Origin: Actinomycetes bacterium | Lineage (GTDB): Bacteria > Actinomycetota > Acidimicrobiia > Acidimicrobiales > Palsa-688 | DNA length: 6,563 nucleotides | NCBI GenBank assembly: GCA_021815935.1 | Contig: JAKAZH010000102.1 | Coordinates: 1-6,563, forward strand | Reading direction: 5' to 3' | In this document: positions 5,553-6,563 of the stretch, one piece after another | Layout: each line of letters starts with the position of its first letter | How positions within the stretch are numbered: position 1 is the first letter of the stretch | Made by a program: the position numbers and the translations under genes | The notes under the pieces: model-generated | Database searches by the model: none | The model's input: only the letters and a program-made list of their open reading frames with translations | Told to the model about the DNA's origin: nothing

Positions 5553-6563
5553 ATGGCTCGACCCAAGAAAGCAACCCCCGCTGCACCCGTCTCGCCCCAA
5601 GCGAAGCTGGCGGCCGTCATCAAGGCCGCCCGCGACGCCATGCGAAAGGACGCAGGCCTCAACGGGGACCTCGACCGCATACCGCAGCTCGCTTGGCTCC
5701 TCTTCCTCAAGGCGTTCGACGGCCTCGAACAGAGCCGCGAGATCACCGACGACCGGTTTCGCCCAGCCATCGAGGAGCCCTACCGCTGGAGAGACTGGGC
5801 TGCCGATCCCAATGGCCCGACCGGCGACGCGCTCACGAGCTTCGTGAACGGCACGCTCATCCCCTACTTGCGAGACCTCAGCGGAACCGGCTCGCATGAC
5901 CCCCGTGACGTGCTTGCTGCCGTGTTCAAGGAGACGAACAACCGGATGCTCTCCGGGTACCTGCTCCGCGACGTCGTCAACAAGGTCAACGAGATCAACT
6001 TCGCCTCGTCAGACGACATCCACACGATGGCTCACCTGTACGAGTCAATGCTCCGCGAGATGCGAGACGCAGCGGGTGACTCCGGGGAGTTCTATACACC
6101 ACGGCCCATCATCCGCTTCATCGTGCAGCAGCTCGACCCCAAACTCGGAGAGGTCGTGCTCGACCCCGCGTGTGGAACTGGCGGTTTCCTCGTGGAGTCG
6201 CTCGTACACGCGTCTCCACAGGTTCAGACGGCCCAGCAACGGCGAGCGCTCCACACCAACCTCCGCGGCATCGAAAAGAAGCCATTGCCCTTCCTCCTCG
6301 GCATGATGAATCTCGTCCTCCACGGAGTCGGCCAACCAAACATCACCCGCGGTAACGCGCTAGCGACGCCAATTACCCAAATCGGCAAGGCGGAGCGTGT
6401 CGAAGTCGTCCTCACCAACCCGCCATTCGGCGGCGCCGAGGAAGCTAGCATCCAGGCCAACTTCCCAGCCGGCAAGCAAACGGCAGAGACGGCGTGGCTC
6501 TTCCTCCAGCTCGTCGTGCGGCGGCTAAAGGAGGGGGGCCGCTGCGGCATCGTCGTGCCCAAC
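5553..6563 (+). CDS. hsdM: Type I DNA adenine methyltransferase HsdM, 3' end beyond the window
   Basis: The first 337 codons from ATG 5553 are open to the end of the window. HsdM transfers a methyl group from S-adenosylmethionine to N6 of adenine in the site chosen by HsdS, protecting host DNA. A helical HsdM N-terminal domain covers ~15-150, starting after a basic/Ala-Pro leader. The catalytic domain shows GEFYTPRPI (178-186), the SAM-binding motif I DPACGTGGF (204-212), GIEKKP with the acidic residue of motif II (E241), GNAL (267-270) and the catalytic NPPF (289-292) typical of N6-adenine enzymes. HsdM proteins of this type are usually about 480-520 residues, so roughly a third is missing here. 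The order hsdR-hsdM implies that hsdS follows. The gene starts 12 bp after hsdR and is presumably co-transcribed with the toxin. Confidence 0.93.
   Translation, partial: MARPKKATPAAPVSPQAKLAAVIKAARDAMRKDAGLNGDLDRIPQLAWLLFLKAFDGLEQSREITDDRFRPAIEEPYRWRDWAADPNGPTGDALTSFVNGTLIPYLRDLSGTGSHDPRDVLAAVFKETNNRMLSGYLLRDVVNKVNEINFASSDDIHTMAHLYESMLREMRDAAGDSGEFYTPRPIIRFIVQQLDPKLGEVVLDPACGTGGFLVESLVHASPQVQTAQQRRALHTNLRGIEKKPLPFLLGMMNLVLHGVGQPNITRGNALATPITQIGKAERVEVVLTNPPFGGAEEASIQANFPAGKQTAETAWLFLQLVVRRLKEGGRCGIVVPN

Noticed and set aside
5126..5899. Plus-strand Arg/Pro-rich frame crossing the hsdR-hsdM junction
   Set aside because: It overlaps two firmly identified genes in another frame and shows the Arg/Pro bias of a shifted reading frame.
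1..6563. CRISPR array, tRNA or rRNA
   Set aside because: I saw no regularly spaced repeats of CRISPR size, no cloverleaf with a TTCGANTC-type arm, and no ribosomal RNA sequence. Nearly all of the window is protein coding.

Overview
The window is high-GC DNA with many GTG/TTG starts and strong G/C preference at third codon positions. It carries an IS30-family element and a toxin-antitoxin family of a kind I associate with actinobacteria, so an actinobacterial accessory or defence region is the most likely source. The genus cannot be told from this sequence.

Layout. (1) Bases 16-1147 are an IS30-type insertion sequence with imperfect inverted ends and one apparently intact DDE transposase. (2) Its right end sits inside a minus-strand gene that starts at 2151. 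The gene loses its 3' part, and its reading frame now ends nine codons inside the IS. That protein is unrecognised. (3) A 126-bp divergent intergenic region (2152-2277) holds an imperfect direct repeat with a 30-31 bp period and a candidate promoter, placed so that the toxin mRNA could be leaderless. (4) A plus-strand operon follows: a small toxin-like gene (2278-2541), then by ATGA overlap a 1000-residue protein (2538-5540), then a type I DNA methyltransferase hsdM (5553 to the window end, incomplete). An hsdS gene would be expected just downstream but is outside the window.

The notable point is the 1000-residue protein. Its first ~178 residues are two consecutive copies of an antitoxin-like module, each with a conserved N-terminal arm and a ribbon-helix-helix (RHH) DNA-binding segment. 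These are fused in frame, through a Gly/Asp/Pro-rich linker, to a complete type I restriction subunit HsdR with an intact PD-(D/E)xK nuclease and all SF2 helicase motifs. The gene in the usual toxin position lies directly upstream and is translationally coupled. The antitoxin of an ordinary toxin-antitoxin pair therefore appears to have become the N-terminus of a restriction enzyme.

Two roles follow as inference. The RHH domains may autoregulate the restriction-modification operon. They may also hold the toxin in check, so that loss or inhibition of HsdR frees it, giving restriction with a built-in growth-arrest or abortive-infection back-up. The sequence shows the fusion and the gene order. 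The regulatory and guard roles are hypotheses.
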